NCBI RefSeq assembly: GCF_002001045.1
Contig: NZ_MUNR01000014.1
Span: 682,001 to 746,000, forward strand
Reading direction: 5' to 3'
Length of the DNA: 64,000 nt
Origin: Rhodanobacter sp. C01
Lineage (GTDB): Bacteria > Pseudomonadota > Gammaproteobacteria > Xanthomonadales > Rhodanobacteraceae
Shown: positions 47,426 through 53,323 of the stretch, piece by piece
Layout: the number at the start of each line of letters is the position of its first letter
Position numbering within the stretch: position 1 is the stretch's first letter
The notes under the pieces: generated by a model
Told to the model about the DNA's origin: nothing
The model's database searches: none
Seen by the model: only the letters and a program-made list of their open reading frames with translations
Program-made: the position numbers and the translations under genes

Positions 47426-47995
47426 TCATGGGTGGAGCTTTTCGCCGTTGTTGAGCATTTCGACGAACTGAGCGATCTTCTTTGCGCGGGTCTCCGGTTT
47501 TTTCACGTTCTGGATCCTGAACAGGACAGCGTACCGATTCCGACTGTCGAGCGTCGCAAAGAAGGCCTTTGCTTTCGGATTCGCTTCAAGCGCCTCCAGC
47601 AAGTCACCTGGGACGGTTGCATTGCTCGCGGATGAATAAGCGGCATCCCAACGACCGTCCTGCTTGGCTCGATTGATCTCGTCCAGGCCGGCCCGGCGCA
47701 TTCGCCCCGATGCAATCAGAGCTTCCGCCTTCGCCCTGTTGATCTTCGACCAAATGCTCCTGGCGGCTCTAGGCGTAAATCGCTGAAGCCAATGGTGCGC
47801 GCTCTCTGCCTGCTTCTGACCGTCGACCCACCCGTAGCACAGGGCACTTTCCAGCGCTTCGGCGTAGGAGACGGTTGCATCGGCTGCACTTTTCTTCGCC
47901 AGGCGGAGCCACACACCTGACGAGGTACTCCCGCTTCGCTCAAGCCAAGCCTCCCACTTTGCCTGTGTTGCGAAGCTGAGTTTTGGGTCGTCCAT
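47426..47995 (-). CDS. YdeI/OmpD-associated family cassette protein
   Basis: A 189-residue protein matching the YdeI/OmpD-associated family (COG4430): WEAWLERSGSTSSGVWLRLAKK, SYAEALESALCYGWVDGQKQ, FTPRAARSIWSKINRAKAEA, a WDAAYSS segment, LEALEANPKAKAFFATLD and NRYAVLFRIQNVKKPETRAK at the end. Function is unknown. The upstream attC is at 48011-48067, but no attC is evident between this gene and the MazG-like gene, so these two may travel together. Confidence 0.85.
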   Translation of the reverse strand: MDDPKLSFATQAKWEAWLERSGSTSSGVWLRLAKKSAADATVSYAEALESALCYGWVDGQKQAESAHHWLQRFTPRAARSIWSKINRAKAEALIASGRMRRAGLDEINRAKQDGRWDAAYSSASNATVPGDLLEALEANPKAKAFFATLDSRNRYAVLFRIQNVKKPETRAKKIAQFVEMLNNGEKLHP

Positions 47996-48010
47996 AGAGG
48001 GCTGGCTGAT

Positions 48011-48067
48011 GCCTGACGCTGGAGTTAAGCGGTACCGGAGGCGTCCGCCTTGAACGAGTAGTTAGGC
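48011..48067 (-). repeat. attC site
   Basis: 57 bases with ends GCCTGAC and GTTAGGC. It keeps GCTGGAGTTAAGCGG and GTCCGCCTTGAACGA; the loop region differs (TACCGGAGGC). Confidence 0.9.
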
Positions 48068-48071
48068 CGGC

Positions 48072-48419
48072 CTAGGAGCTCGACCGCCGAATGAGCTCTA
48101 AGATGAGTTGTGGTTGGTATGTTGCCCACCAACCGAACAAGCCTAGCGTGATGCTGCCAACGATACCGAAGCCAGCTGCAGCAATGCCACGTTGCAATCG
48201 CTTGCGCCAAAACAACCAGACGCACACGACCAAAACCGGCAAGCCCAAGCACAGGTAGTAGAACGAGAATACGACCTTGGCTTGAGGTGGAAGTTGGCCA
48301 GAAACAGGCGCATAGAAGGCGATACAACCTGGAACCAAAACGAACGCCAAAAATACGATGATGATGGCTGGAAGAAGGCCAGTCAGAAGCAGCACGATGT
48401 CCTTGGTGCTCGATTTCAT
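48072..48419 (-). CDS. Cassette-encoded small membrane protein
   Basis: A 115-residue protein with three hydrophobic segments (~8-30, ~48-70, ~80-100) and a basic WFWRKRLQRG-type loop between the second and third. No family recognised. The ATG is only 3 bases after the GTTAGGC core of the upstream attC. Confidence 0.65.
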   Translation of the reverse strand: MKSSTKDIVLLLTGLLPAIIIVFLAFVLVPGCIAFYAPVSGQLPPQAKVVFSFYYLCLGLPVLVVCVWLFWRKRLQRGIAAAGFGIVGSITLGLFGWWATYQPQLILELIRRSSS

Positions 48420-48422
48420 AAA

Positions 48423-48479
48423 GCCTAACGCTGGAGTTAAGCGGCGGCGAAGCCGTCCGCCTTGAACGAGTGGTTAGGC
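48423..48479 (-). repeat. attC site
   Basis: 57 bases with ends GCCTAAC and GTTAGGC and the main-family stem. The stop TAA of the 198-residue gene at 48474 lies within the GTTAGGC end (TAA of GCCTAAC on the minus strand). Confidence 0.92.
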
Positions 48480-49070
48480 CGCAGAGCTAGGAACAATGCC
48501 TGCGGACGTGGCTCCGTGAACTTCCGGGCCGAACCATAACGCTGCCCCTTCTTGGACAGATGTATACGCATGACGCAAGACTGGGCGAGCATGCAGCTTT
48601 GCGCAAGCCATTTTGTTGCGTATATGGCGTTGGACTTGCCCCGACAGTTTTGATAGTTCGCGCCAGTTGCAATCGCCAGCTGGGTGGATGGAGCTTTGCC
48701 GCGCACCAGCTTCGCTCCAGTGGCCGAAGTGCGTGTGATGAATGACGCCTTCTTGTATGCCACTGAGGTACAACTGCATCAGGCCAGCACCTTCAACTGA
48801 ATAGCGATGCGGGCTTTGGGGCAACCCAGCCATATCTATGCGACGAATCACGGGCTCAACCATCACCGACGGCGACCAAAGTTGGAGATATGCTGCTCGA
48901 TAGTTGCCAAGTGCAATGACCTCCTCCAGAGCAGGCAGAGAGCGGAATTGACGCACGGGCAAATTGTGCTCGGACGATGATTCGTATACGACGATGTCTG
49001 TCTCACCAAAAAGAAACCGGAAGAGTTCTCGAAGGTCGTCTGCAGCAGCGTAAAAGTCGAGATTTGCCAT
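48474..49070 (-). CDS. Cassette-encoded hypothetical protein (198 aa)
   Basis: A 198-residue soluble-looking protein. The start MANLDFYAAADDLRELFRFL and FGETDIVVYESSSEHN resemble small proteins of unknown function found in other bacteria; I cannot name a domain. The C-terminal third is richer in Ala, His and Gly. It ends exactly on the TAA supplied by attC. Confidence 0.65.
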   Translation of the reverse strand: MANLDFYAAADDLRELFRFLFGETDIVVYESSSEHNLPVRQFRSLPALEEVIALGNYRAAYLQLWSPSVMVEPVIRRIDMAGLPQSPHRYSVEGAGLMQLYLSGIQEGVIHHTHFGHWSEAGARQSSIHPAGDCNWRELSKLSGQVQRHIRNKMACAKLHARPVLRHAYTSVQEGAALWFGPEVHGATSAGIVPSSAA

Positions 49071-49085
49071 TGCCGTTGGTATGTA

Positions 49086-49142
49086 GCCTAACGCTGGAGT
49101 TAAGCGGCGGCGAAGCCGTCCGCCTTGAACGAGTAGTTAGAG
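49086..49142 (-). repeat. attC site
   Basis: 57 bases with ends GCCTAAC and GTTAGAG and the main-family stem. The gene at 49137 stops within it. Confidence 0.92.
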
Positions 49143-49439
49143 CGCATTACCTGGATGCAGGTAGCACCAGCAGCTATTGCAACAGATGCTTGATTGATCA
49201 AGCTGCAACTGTGGCGAAATGGCGGCTAGAGCACTCTTTGATATTTGTGGAAGCTCTCCGGACACGAACGCAAAAACTTCGGCGCTACGGTTGCAGCCTA
49301 CCAACATCTTGATGATATGTAGCTTGTCAAAGCCAGCATCGCCGTCGATGAGCGGACGCATGTGGACGCATAGATGATGATCCCATCGACTTGGATCGAG
49401 GTCATCGCACTTTAACCCGCGAAAAGTCGTAATGGTCAT
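49137..49439 (-). CDS. Cassette-encoded hypothetical protein (100 aa)
   Basis: A 100-residue protein of unknown function: N-terminal RGLKCDDLDPSRWDHHLCVH, a middle KLHIIKMLVGCNRSAEVF and a C-terminal Cys cluster (ICCNSCWCYL, four Cys in eight residues). The ATG is 3 bases after the upstream attC core, and the stop TAA is part of the downstream attC. Confidence 0.6.
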   Translation of the reverse strand: MTITTFRGLKCDDLDPSRWDHHLCVHMRPLIDGDAGFDKLHIIKMLVGCNRSAEVFAFVSGELPQISKSALAAISPQLQLDQSSICCNSCWCYLHPGNAL

Positions 49440-49442
49440 GAG

Positions 49443-49499
49443 CTCTAACGCTGGAATTGAGCGGCGGCGAAGCCGTCCGCCTCGAATGATTGGTTAGGT
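49443..49499 (-). repeat. attC site
   Basis: 57 bases with ends CTCTAAC and GTTAGGT. It has two changes in the stem (GGAATTGAGCGG and CCTCGAATGAT). Confidence 0.9.
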
Positions 49500-49937
49500 G
49501 CCGTTTCCATATCCATGAGCCAGGAGAAGCATTGTCTCTACGTTGCTCTTCAAGTTCGGTTCTTCGCAATCGCCAACTAAGTCTGAAAGAAATTCTACAA
49601 CGACTTGTTTGCCAAAGTTTCGGCACCAATACCATGGGAGCTCTTCGACGCCGCGATCCCAAATGGTTGCCGCAGCGAAAACAGATCCGTCCAGAGCAAG
49701 AGGCGACGGTGGAGCAACCGAGAGCAAAAGTTTCCCGGCGAGTCGCTGCCGCTCGAATTTGTTCTCTTGCAAAGAAGGATCGAAGAAAAATGAGAATAGC
49801 CCGAAGAAAACTTCTCTTGATGGTGCATCGCTGCAGTCAATTGCAAGTTGCTGACACTGTTGATGGTTATGAAATCCATAGCGGTCAGCTGCCGATTTGA
49901 CAGCCTCTGTGATTTTTTCCCGATCCCATGAATTCAC
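49494..49937 (-). CDS. Cassette-encoded hypothetical protein (147 aa)
   Basis: A 147-residue soluble protein, acidic overall: DREKITEAVKSAADRYGF, FGLFSFFFDPSLQENKFERQ and VVVEFLSDLVGDCEEPN are its main segments. No family recognised. The start is GTG at 49937; AGGT of the upstream attC core is placed as a possible ribosome site about 6 bases away. The stop TAA belongs to the downstream attC. Confidence 0.6.
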   Translation of the reverse strand: MNSWDREKITEAVKSAADRYGFHNHQQCQQLAIDCSDAPSREVFFGLFSFFFDPSLQENKFERQRLAGKLLLSVAPPSPLALDGSVFAAATIWDRGVEELPWYWCRNFGKQVVVEFLSDLVGDCEEPNLKSNVETMLLLAHGYGNGT

Positions 49938-49943
49938 AGAGGC

Positions 49944-50006
49944 ACCTAACGCTGGAGTTAAGCGGCGCGCGGCTTTTCGCGCGTCCGCTTGGACGACGGG
50001 TTAGGT
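49944..50006 (-). repeat. attC site (63 bp variant)
   Basis: Ends ACCTAAC and GTTAGGT, with a longer loop (GCGCGCGGCTTTTCGCGCGT) than the 57-bp family. The gene at 49958 reads almost through it. Confidence 0.88.
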
Positions 50007-50362
50007 TGCTCGCCGATATGTTGGAGAGTCAACTCAATTTCGTTGATTAAATATGGCCACTGAAACTCAGGGTCTACCGAGAATTTGTTGCGGAGGTTGT
50101 TGAGTATGCGGCCTGTGACCTCGTAGTACCTTTTGAAGTGCCGCAGCTCGAAAACAACGGCCACCTGCCTGTCGATCCATGCGACTTGGGAGGCAGGATC
50201 CGGCTGAACAAGCTCTTTGATGAGCCGATGGTAAGCCTCGAACTCTTGCGCCCTTTGCTCGCGGCCGCGTACGAGAATGAACTGAATGGCCGACCACACA
50301 AACGCAATCGCGGCGCCCAAGGCGCTGAGAGCAGCTATGTTTTGGGCTAGCCATGCAGCCAT
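49958..50362 (-). CDS. Cassette-encoded single-pass membrane protein (134 aa)
   Basis: A 134-residue protein with one N-terminal membrane segment (AALSALGAAIAFVWSAIQFI), then a helical cytoplasmic part (EQRAQEFEAYHRLIKELVQ, RYYEVTGRILNNLRNKF). Its last ~17 residues (EQPNPSSKRTREKPRAA) are encoded by the attC itself and the TAA is in the distal attC arm. No family recognised, though the layout resembles DUF4760-type proteins. Confidence 0.6.
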   Translation of the reverse strand: MAAWLAQNIAALSALGAAIAFVWSAIQFILVRGREQRAQEFEAYHRLIKELVQPDPASQVAWIDRQVAVVFELRHFKRYYEVTGRILNNLRNKFSVDPEFQWPYLINEIELTLQHIGEQPNPSSKRTREKPRAA

Positions 50363-50370
50363 GCTTTAAA

Positions 50371-50427
50371 ACCTAACGCTTGAGTTAAGCGGCGGCGTAG
50401 CCGTCCGCCTTGAACGAGTAGTTAGAC
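50371..50427 (-). repeat. attC site
   Basis: 57 bases with ends ACCTAAC and GTTAGAC; stem GGCGGCGTAGCCGTCCGCC. Confidence 0.9.
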
Positions 50428-50440
50428 CCCTTGCGAGGGC

Positions 50441-50770
50441 CTACCACGGAGATTTAAGCCAATAGAAGCAGTGCGGACAATAGTCGATGTCTAGGGGTGA
50501 TGCCCGCTCGAATGGACTGACTGGAGTTTGGGAGCAGTGGGGGCAGACCAAGCTGACTCTCTCTGCGGCGCGAGCGATCATGAGGGCAAGAAAGAAAACA
50601 AGGAACAGGGCAACAATATAGATGTTTTGCAGATAGACGCCGGCAGCTATACAGGCCAACGCTGCCAAGCCGATGGAGGGCTGCACAAGTTTGTATCGCT
50701 TGCGATACGTCGATGTCGCTTGTGCCCAAGCGGCAATTACTTGTGGATCATTTACGGCTCGAATCGGCAT
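50441..50770 (-). CDS. Cassette-encoded membrane protein with Zn-ribbon-like tail
   Basis: A 109-residue protein: a basic N-terminus, two adjacent membrane segments (~32-46 and ~50-66), then LVCPHCSQTP and DYCPHCFYWL, two CPxC knuckles about 25 residues apart that would bind one zinc in the cytoplasm. No named family. The ATG is 3 bases after the attC core. Confidence 0.65.
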   Translation of the reverse strand: MPIRAVNDPQVIAAWAQATSTYRKRYKLVQPSIGLAALACIAAGVYLQNIYIVALFLVFFLALMIARAAERVSLVCPHCSQTPVSPFERASPLDIDYCPHCFYWLKSPW

Positions 50771-50773
50771 TGG

Positions 50774-50829
50774 CTCTAACGCCTGAGTTAAGCGGCGCCG
50801 GAGGCGTCCGCTTGAATGATTAGTTAGGT
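50774..50829 (-). repeat. attC site
   Basis: 56 bases with ends CTCTAAC and GTTAGGT; variant stem GGCGCCGGAGGCGTCCGC. Confidence 0.88.
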
Positions 50830-50831
50830 GC

Positions 50832-51095
50832 CTAACCTAGAAGAACAATGAAGGGCCACGCAATACCAACAAGCGCCAGCATGAGAAAGAATGCCGTAAG
50901 AAGTGAATTTTTAGCGCCCGCAACGCACATAAGCCCCCATGGCAAGCACACCAATGGCCCAGCTAGTGCGAAGCCAATGACGGAACGAGCAAGAAAAATT
51001 AGAGCGACCGAAACGGCTAGCCCGATCATGGCTGTAGCAAAAAGCTTCTTACGGTAGGGAAGCAATGATGCTGAAAGCCGCTGAAGGGATGTCAT
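50832..51095 (-). CDS. Cassette-encoded small membrane protein (87 aa)
   Basis: An 87-residue protein with a basic N-terminus (LLPYRKKLF) and three hydrophobic segments (~18-36, ~40-58, ~66-85). No family recognised. The ATG is 4 bases after the attC core. Confidence 0.6.
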   Translation of the reverse strand: MTSLQRLSASLLPYRKKLFATAMIGLAVSVALIFLARSVIGFALAGPLVCLPWGLMCVAGAKNSLLTAFFLMLALVGIAWPFIVLLG

Positions 51096-51099
51096 AGAT

Positions 51100-51156
51100 A
51101 CCTAACGCTGGAGTTAAGCGGCGGCGAAGCCGTCCGCCTTGAACGAACTGTTAGGC
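51100..51156 (-). repeat. attC site
   Basis: 57 bases with ends ACCTAAC and GTTAGGC; main-family stem. Confidence 0.92.
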
Positions 51157-51161
51157 GATTG

Positions 51162-51407
51162 CTAGTTGCGATATGAGTGCCACGCAAGCCAAGCAAAGCC
51201 GATGAGCCCGGCGATGTACGCGAAAAGCATAAACCCATACTGCGAAGGATGTGCCGCGCTTGAATAGTTGGTGTCGGTGACCCACCAAGCGAGACTTGGG
51301 CCTGGAGTCACACCTGACCTGAGTGATGAAAGGATTAACGCGCCGCTGGAAATTGCGCCCAGCAAGCCAGTGACGATCAGGAACCATCGCTTTACCGAGT
51401 CGTTCAT
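51162..51407 (-). CDS. Cassette-encoded small membrane protein (81 aa)
   Basis: An 81-residue protein with two membrane segments (~9-28 and ~58-76) joined by a ~30-residue polar loop. No family recognised. Unlike several neighbours it has its own ribosome site (GAGGGGAA) before the ATG and its own TAG stop before the attC. Confidence 0.62.
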   Translation of the reverse strand: MNDSVKRWFLIVTGLLGAISSGALILSSLRSGVTPGPSLAWWVTDTNYSSAAHPSQYGFMLFAYIAGLIGFAWLAWHSYRN

Positions 51408-51431
51408 TTCCCCTCGCTCCCTGTTCTTGGG

Positions 51432-51488
51432 GCCTAACGCTGGAGTTAAGCGGCGGCGTAGCCGTCCGCCTTGAACGAAATGTTAGAC
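51432..51488 (-). repeat. attC site
   Basis: 57 bases with ends GCCTAAC and GTTAGAC; stem with GGCGGCGTAGCCGTCC. Confidence 0.92.
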
Positions 51489-51953
51489 CGCATGCGCGCG
51501 GTGCCATGCTTGCGAGTCTTTGACGAACTGACCCTTGAACGCGTCGTCCACGAACGCGCGTGCAGGAACGATTAGAGCATTGCCCGTAGTGCTGGTGATT
51601 ACCACAGAGTCTCTTGCTTCTTGAACCGATGCAATCTCCGCCCAGCGTCGTGAGCCAGATTTGTTGCCAATTTTGGTTGACCAGCCATCCGGCCCGACAA
51701 GAAGAGTGCGTTCTTTGCTCTTGAACATGACTTGCGGCCACAGAGCAAAGAAGAGCGTTACAGCTGGCAAAGCACCAAAGAAGTACAGCACGTAGGAGCG
51801 GATTGCAGGAGGAACACCAAGTATGTCGGGCAGCACAAACGCGAGTACAGCGGCGACAAGCAGATGCACGCGCCAAAGACGCGCTCTCCAAGCGTCCCAG
51901 TAAAAGCGCCAGACTTCGGATCGAGATGAGCGATAGCTAAGGGAGTAGTTCAT
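51483..51953 (-). CDS. YcxB-like membrane protein in integron cassette
   Basis: A 156-residue protein with two membrane segments (~28-48, ~52-72) followed by a small beta domain ending VPARAFVDDAFKGQFVKDS, which fits the YcxB-like family, whose last motif is typically a P-x-R-x-F segment. Function is unknown. The ATG is 3 bases after the upstream attC core; the stop TAA is the attC one. Confidence 0.65.
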   Translation of the reverse strand: MNYSLSYRSSRSEVWRFYWDAWRARLWRVHLLVAAVLAFVLPDILGVPPAIRSYVLYFFGALPAVTLFFALWPQVMFKSKERTLLVGPDGWSTKIGNKSGSRRWAEIASVQEARDSVVITSTTGNALIVPARAFVDDAFKGQFVKDSQAWHRAHAV

Positions 51954-51956
51954 GCG

Positions 51957-52013
51957 GTCTAACGCTGGAGTTAAGCGGCGGCGAAGCCGTCCGCCTTGAA
52001 CGAGTTGTTAGAG
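51957..52013 (-). repeat. attC site
   Basis: 57 bases with ends GTCTAAC and GTTAGAG; main-family stem. Confidence 0.92.
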
Positions 52014-52036
52014 CATATTGCCAAATCGATTGGTAA

Positions 52037-52363
52037 TCATGAAGTTGCTTTGAGCAACCGCTTTAGCTCTGATTCTGTGACTCCGGGCGCATCCTCAGCC
52101 AGCCAGTGCTCAAACTTTTCTTTGTGAGAAAAATGGTGCATGTGGCCTTCGATGACATGATCTTTTTGCGTACCGAACTTGCATACGAAGACTAGGTGAT
52201 TGCGGGCTGCGGCTACCAATTTGATGTGCGTAAGAGGAGGCGGATCTGCTTTTGGCGCTCTTGCGGCTTTGTCGGTGTACGGAGACGAGCCGAACAAGAG
52301 GTCACGTAGTTCTGGCGCGTGGCCTTGATTCAGAAGTGCTCGAATAATCTCGGCCTTTGCCAT
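52037..52363 (-). CDS. Cassette-encoded hypothetical protein (108 aa)
   Basis: A 108-residue soluble protein: KAEIIRALLNQGHAPELRDLL helix, a Lys/Pro loop, THIKLVAAARNHLVFVCKFG strand pair, a His-rich HVIEGHMHHFSHKEKFEHW segment (five His in 13 residues) and an acidic helical end. No family recognised; the His cluster might bind metal. The ATG is 6 bases after the attC core. Confidence 0.6.
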   Translation of the reverse strand: MAKAEIIRALLNQGHAPELRDLLFGSSPYTDKAARAPKADPPPLTHIKLVAAARNHLVFVCKFGTQKDHVIEGHMHHFSHKEKFEHWLAEDAPGVTESELKRLLKATS

Positions 52364-52369
52364 GATGAG

Positions 52370-52426
52370 CTCTAACGCTGGAGTTAAGCGGCGGCGAAGC
52401 CGTCCGCCTTGAACGAAATGTTAGGC
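52370..52426 (-). repeat. attC site
   Basis: 57 bases with ends CTCTAAC and GTTAGGC; main-family stem. It belongs to the second copy of the duplicated cassette. Confidence 0.92.
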
Positions 52427-52738
52427 CGCGGCTGCGACCAGCAGAACCTCTGGACAAATGAGCTGCAACTTTGCCACTTGCTCGGTTGAGAACGTACTGC
52501 CGGAAAGTACGAGTGATGCTAGTGCCGGAATGCGGGCAATTGCCTCAACAGCAGCAAAAGAGAGATTGGATGCGTTGAGCGCAATTTGCTGCACGCCTCG
52601 AAGATCTTGAAGGCCAGCAACCTGAGTATCAGTGACGGGAACCTTCATAAGGGTAACGGCGAAGATCTCCGGCTCCCAGACATAACCACCGCCGAGGGCT
52701 TCGACATGAGAAAGAATTTCTTCGTTGTTTGCTGCCAT
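52421..52738 (-). CDS. Cassette-encoded LRR-like protein, copy 2
   Basis: A 105-residue protein identical to the one at 52815-53132. The spacing of Leu/Ile in LQDLRGVQQIALNASNLS and IPALASLVLSGSTFS resembles a short stack of leucine-rich repeats. There is no signal peptide or membrane segment. The stop TAA lies in attC. Function is unknown; it may be a protein-interaction module. Confidence 0.7.
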   Translation of the reverse strand: MAANNEEILSHVEALGGGYVWEPEIFAVTLMKVPVTDTQVAGLQDLRGVQQIALNASNLSFAAVEAIARIPALASLVLSGSTFSTEQVAKLQLICPEVLLVAAAA

Positions 52739-52763
52739 GGGACCGTCAACTAGCTCCTATGAG

Positions 52764-52820
52764 GCCTAACGCTGGAGTTAAGCGGCGGCGAAGCCGTCCG
52801 CCTTGAACGAAATGTTAGGC
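52764..52820 (-). repeat. attC site
   Basis: 57 bases with ends GCCTAAC and GTTAGGC; identical to the 52370 site except for the outermost bases at the left end. It separates the two copies of the duplicated cassette. Confidence 0.93.
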
Positions 52821-53132
52821 CGCGGCTGCGACCAGCAGAACCTCTGGACAAATGAGCTGCAACTTTGCCACTTGCTCGGTTGAGAACGTACTGCCGGAAA
52901 GTACGAGTGATGCTAGTGCCGGAATGCGGGCAATTGCCTCAACAGCAGCAAAAGAGAGATTGGATGCGTTGAGCGCAATTTGCTGCACGCCTCGAAGATC
53001 TTGAAGGCCAGCAACCTGAGTATCAGTGACGGGAACCTTCATAAGGGTAACGGCGAAGATCTCCGGCTCCCAGACATAACCACCGCCGAGGGCTTCGACA
53101 TGAGAAAGAATTTCTTCGTTGTTTGCTGCCAT
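52815..53132 (-). CDS. Cassette-encoded LRR-like protein, copy 1 (first cassette)
   Basis: The cassette nearest intI, and so probably the best expressed. The product is 105 residues, the same as at 52421-52738, with an LRR-like Leu pattern and no known family. The whole 394-base unit (gene plus attC) appears to be repeated without change. The stop TAA lies in attC. Confidence 0.7.
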   Translation of the reverse strand: MAANNEEILSHVEALGGGYVWEPEIFAVTLMKVPVTDTQVAGLQDLRGVQQIALNASNLSFAAVEAIARIPALASLVLSGSTFSTEQVAKLQLICPEVLLVAAAA

Positions 53133-53157
53133 GGGACCGTCAACTAGCTCCTATGAG

Positions 53158-53323
53158 GCCTAACGCTAAGTAGACCCCATATCCGGGGTATAGCGTCGGA
53201 TCGTTCAGCATCACACCCGTTGCCGTCAAGCCATATTCCTACAGGCGATCAGCAACTTGCCCTGTTCTGTCAGGTAGGTCTAGTCGAGGAGACTGCCTGG
53301 AAAACAGCAGGGAGTGGCTGGAT
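53158..53323. other. attI-like region and intI upstream region
   Basis: The last cassette junction is GCCTAAC at 53158-53164 (GTTAGGC on the minus strand), after which attC symmetry ends; this is where attI must lie. The segment to the intI start has a short hairpin (ACCCC/GGGGT arms, about 53175-53190). The cassette promoter Pc (minus strand) and the intI promoter should be here or within the start of intI, but I cannot point to convincing -35/-10 pairs. Confidence 0.6.

Noticed and set aside
51151-51891. Minus-strand frame of 246 codons spanning two cassettes and an attC
   Set aside because: It runs out of phase through the YcxB-like and 81-residue genes; the product is Cys/Arg-rich nonsense.
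46136-52820. Regular short repeats at 0.3-0.6 kb spacing, considered as CRISPR
   Set aside because: Repeats are 56-63 bp with inverted internal symmetry and RYYYAAC/GTTRRRY ends, intervals are hundreds of bases and hold genes, and an integron integrase is adjacent. They are attC sites.
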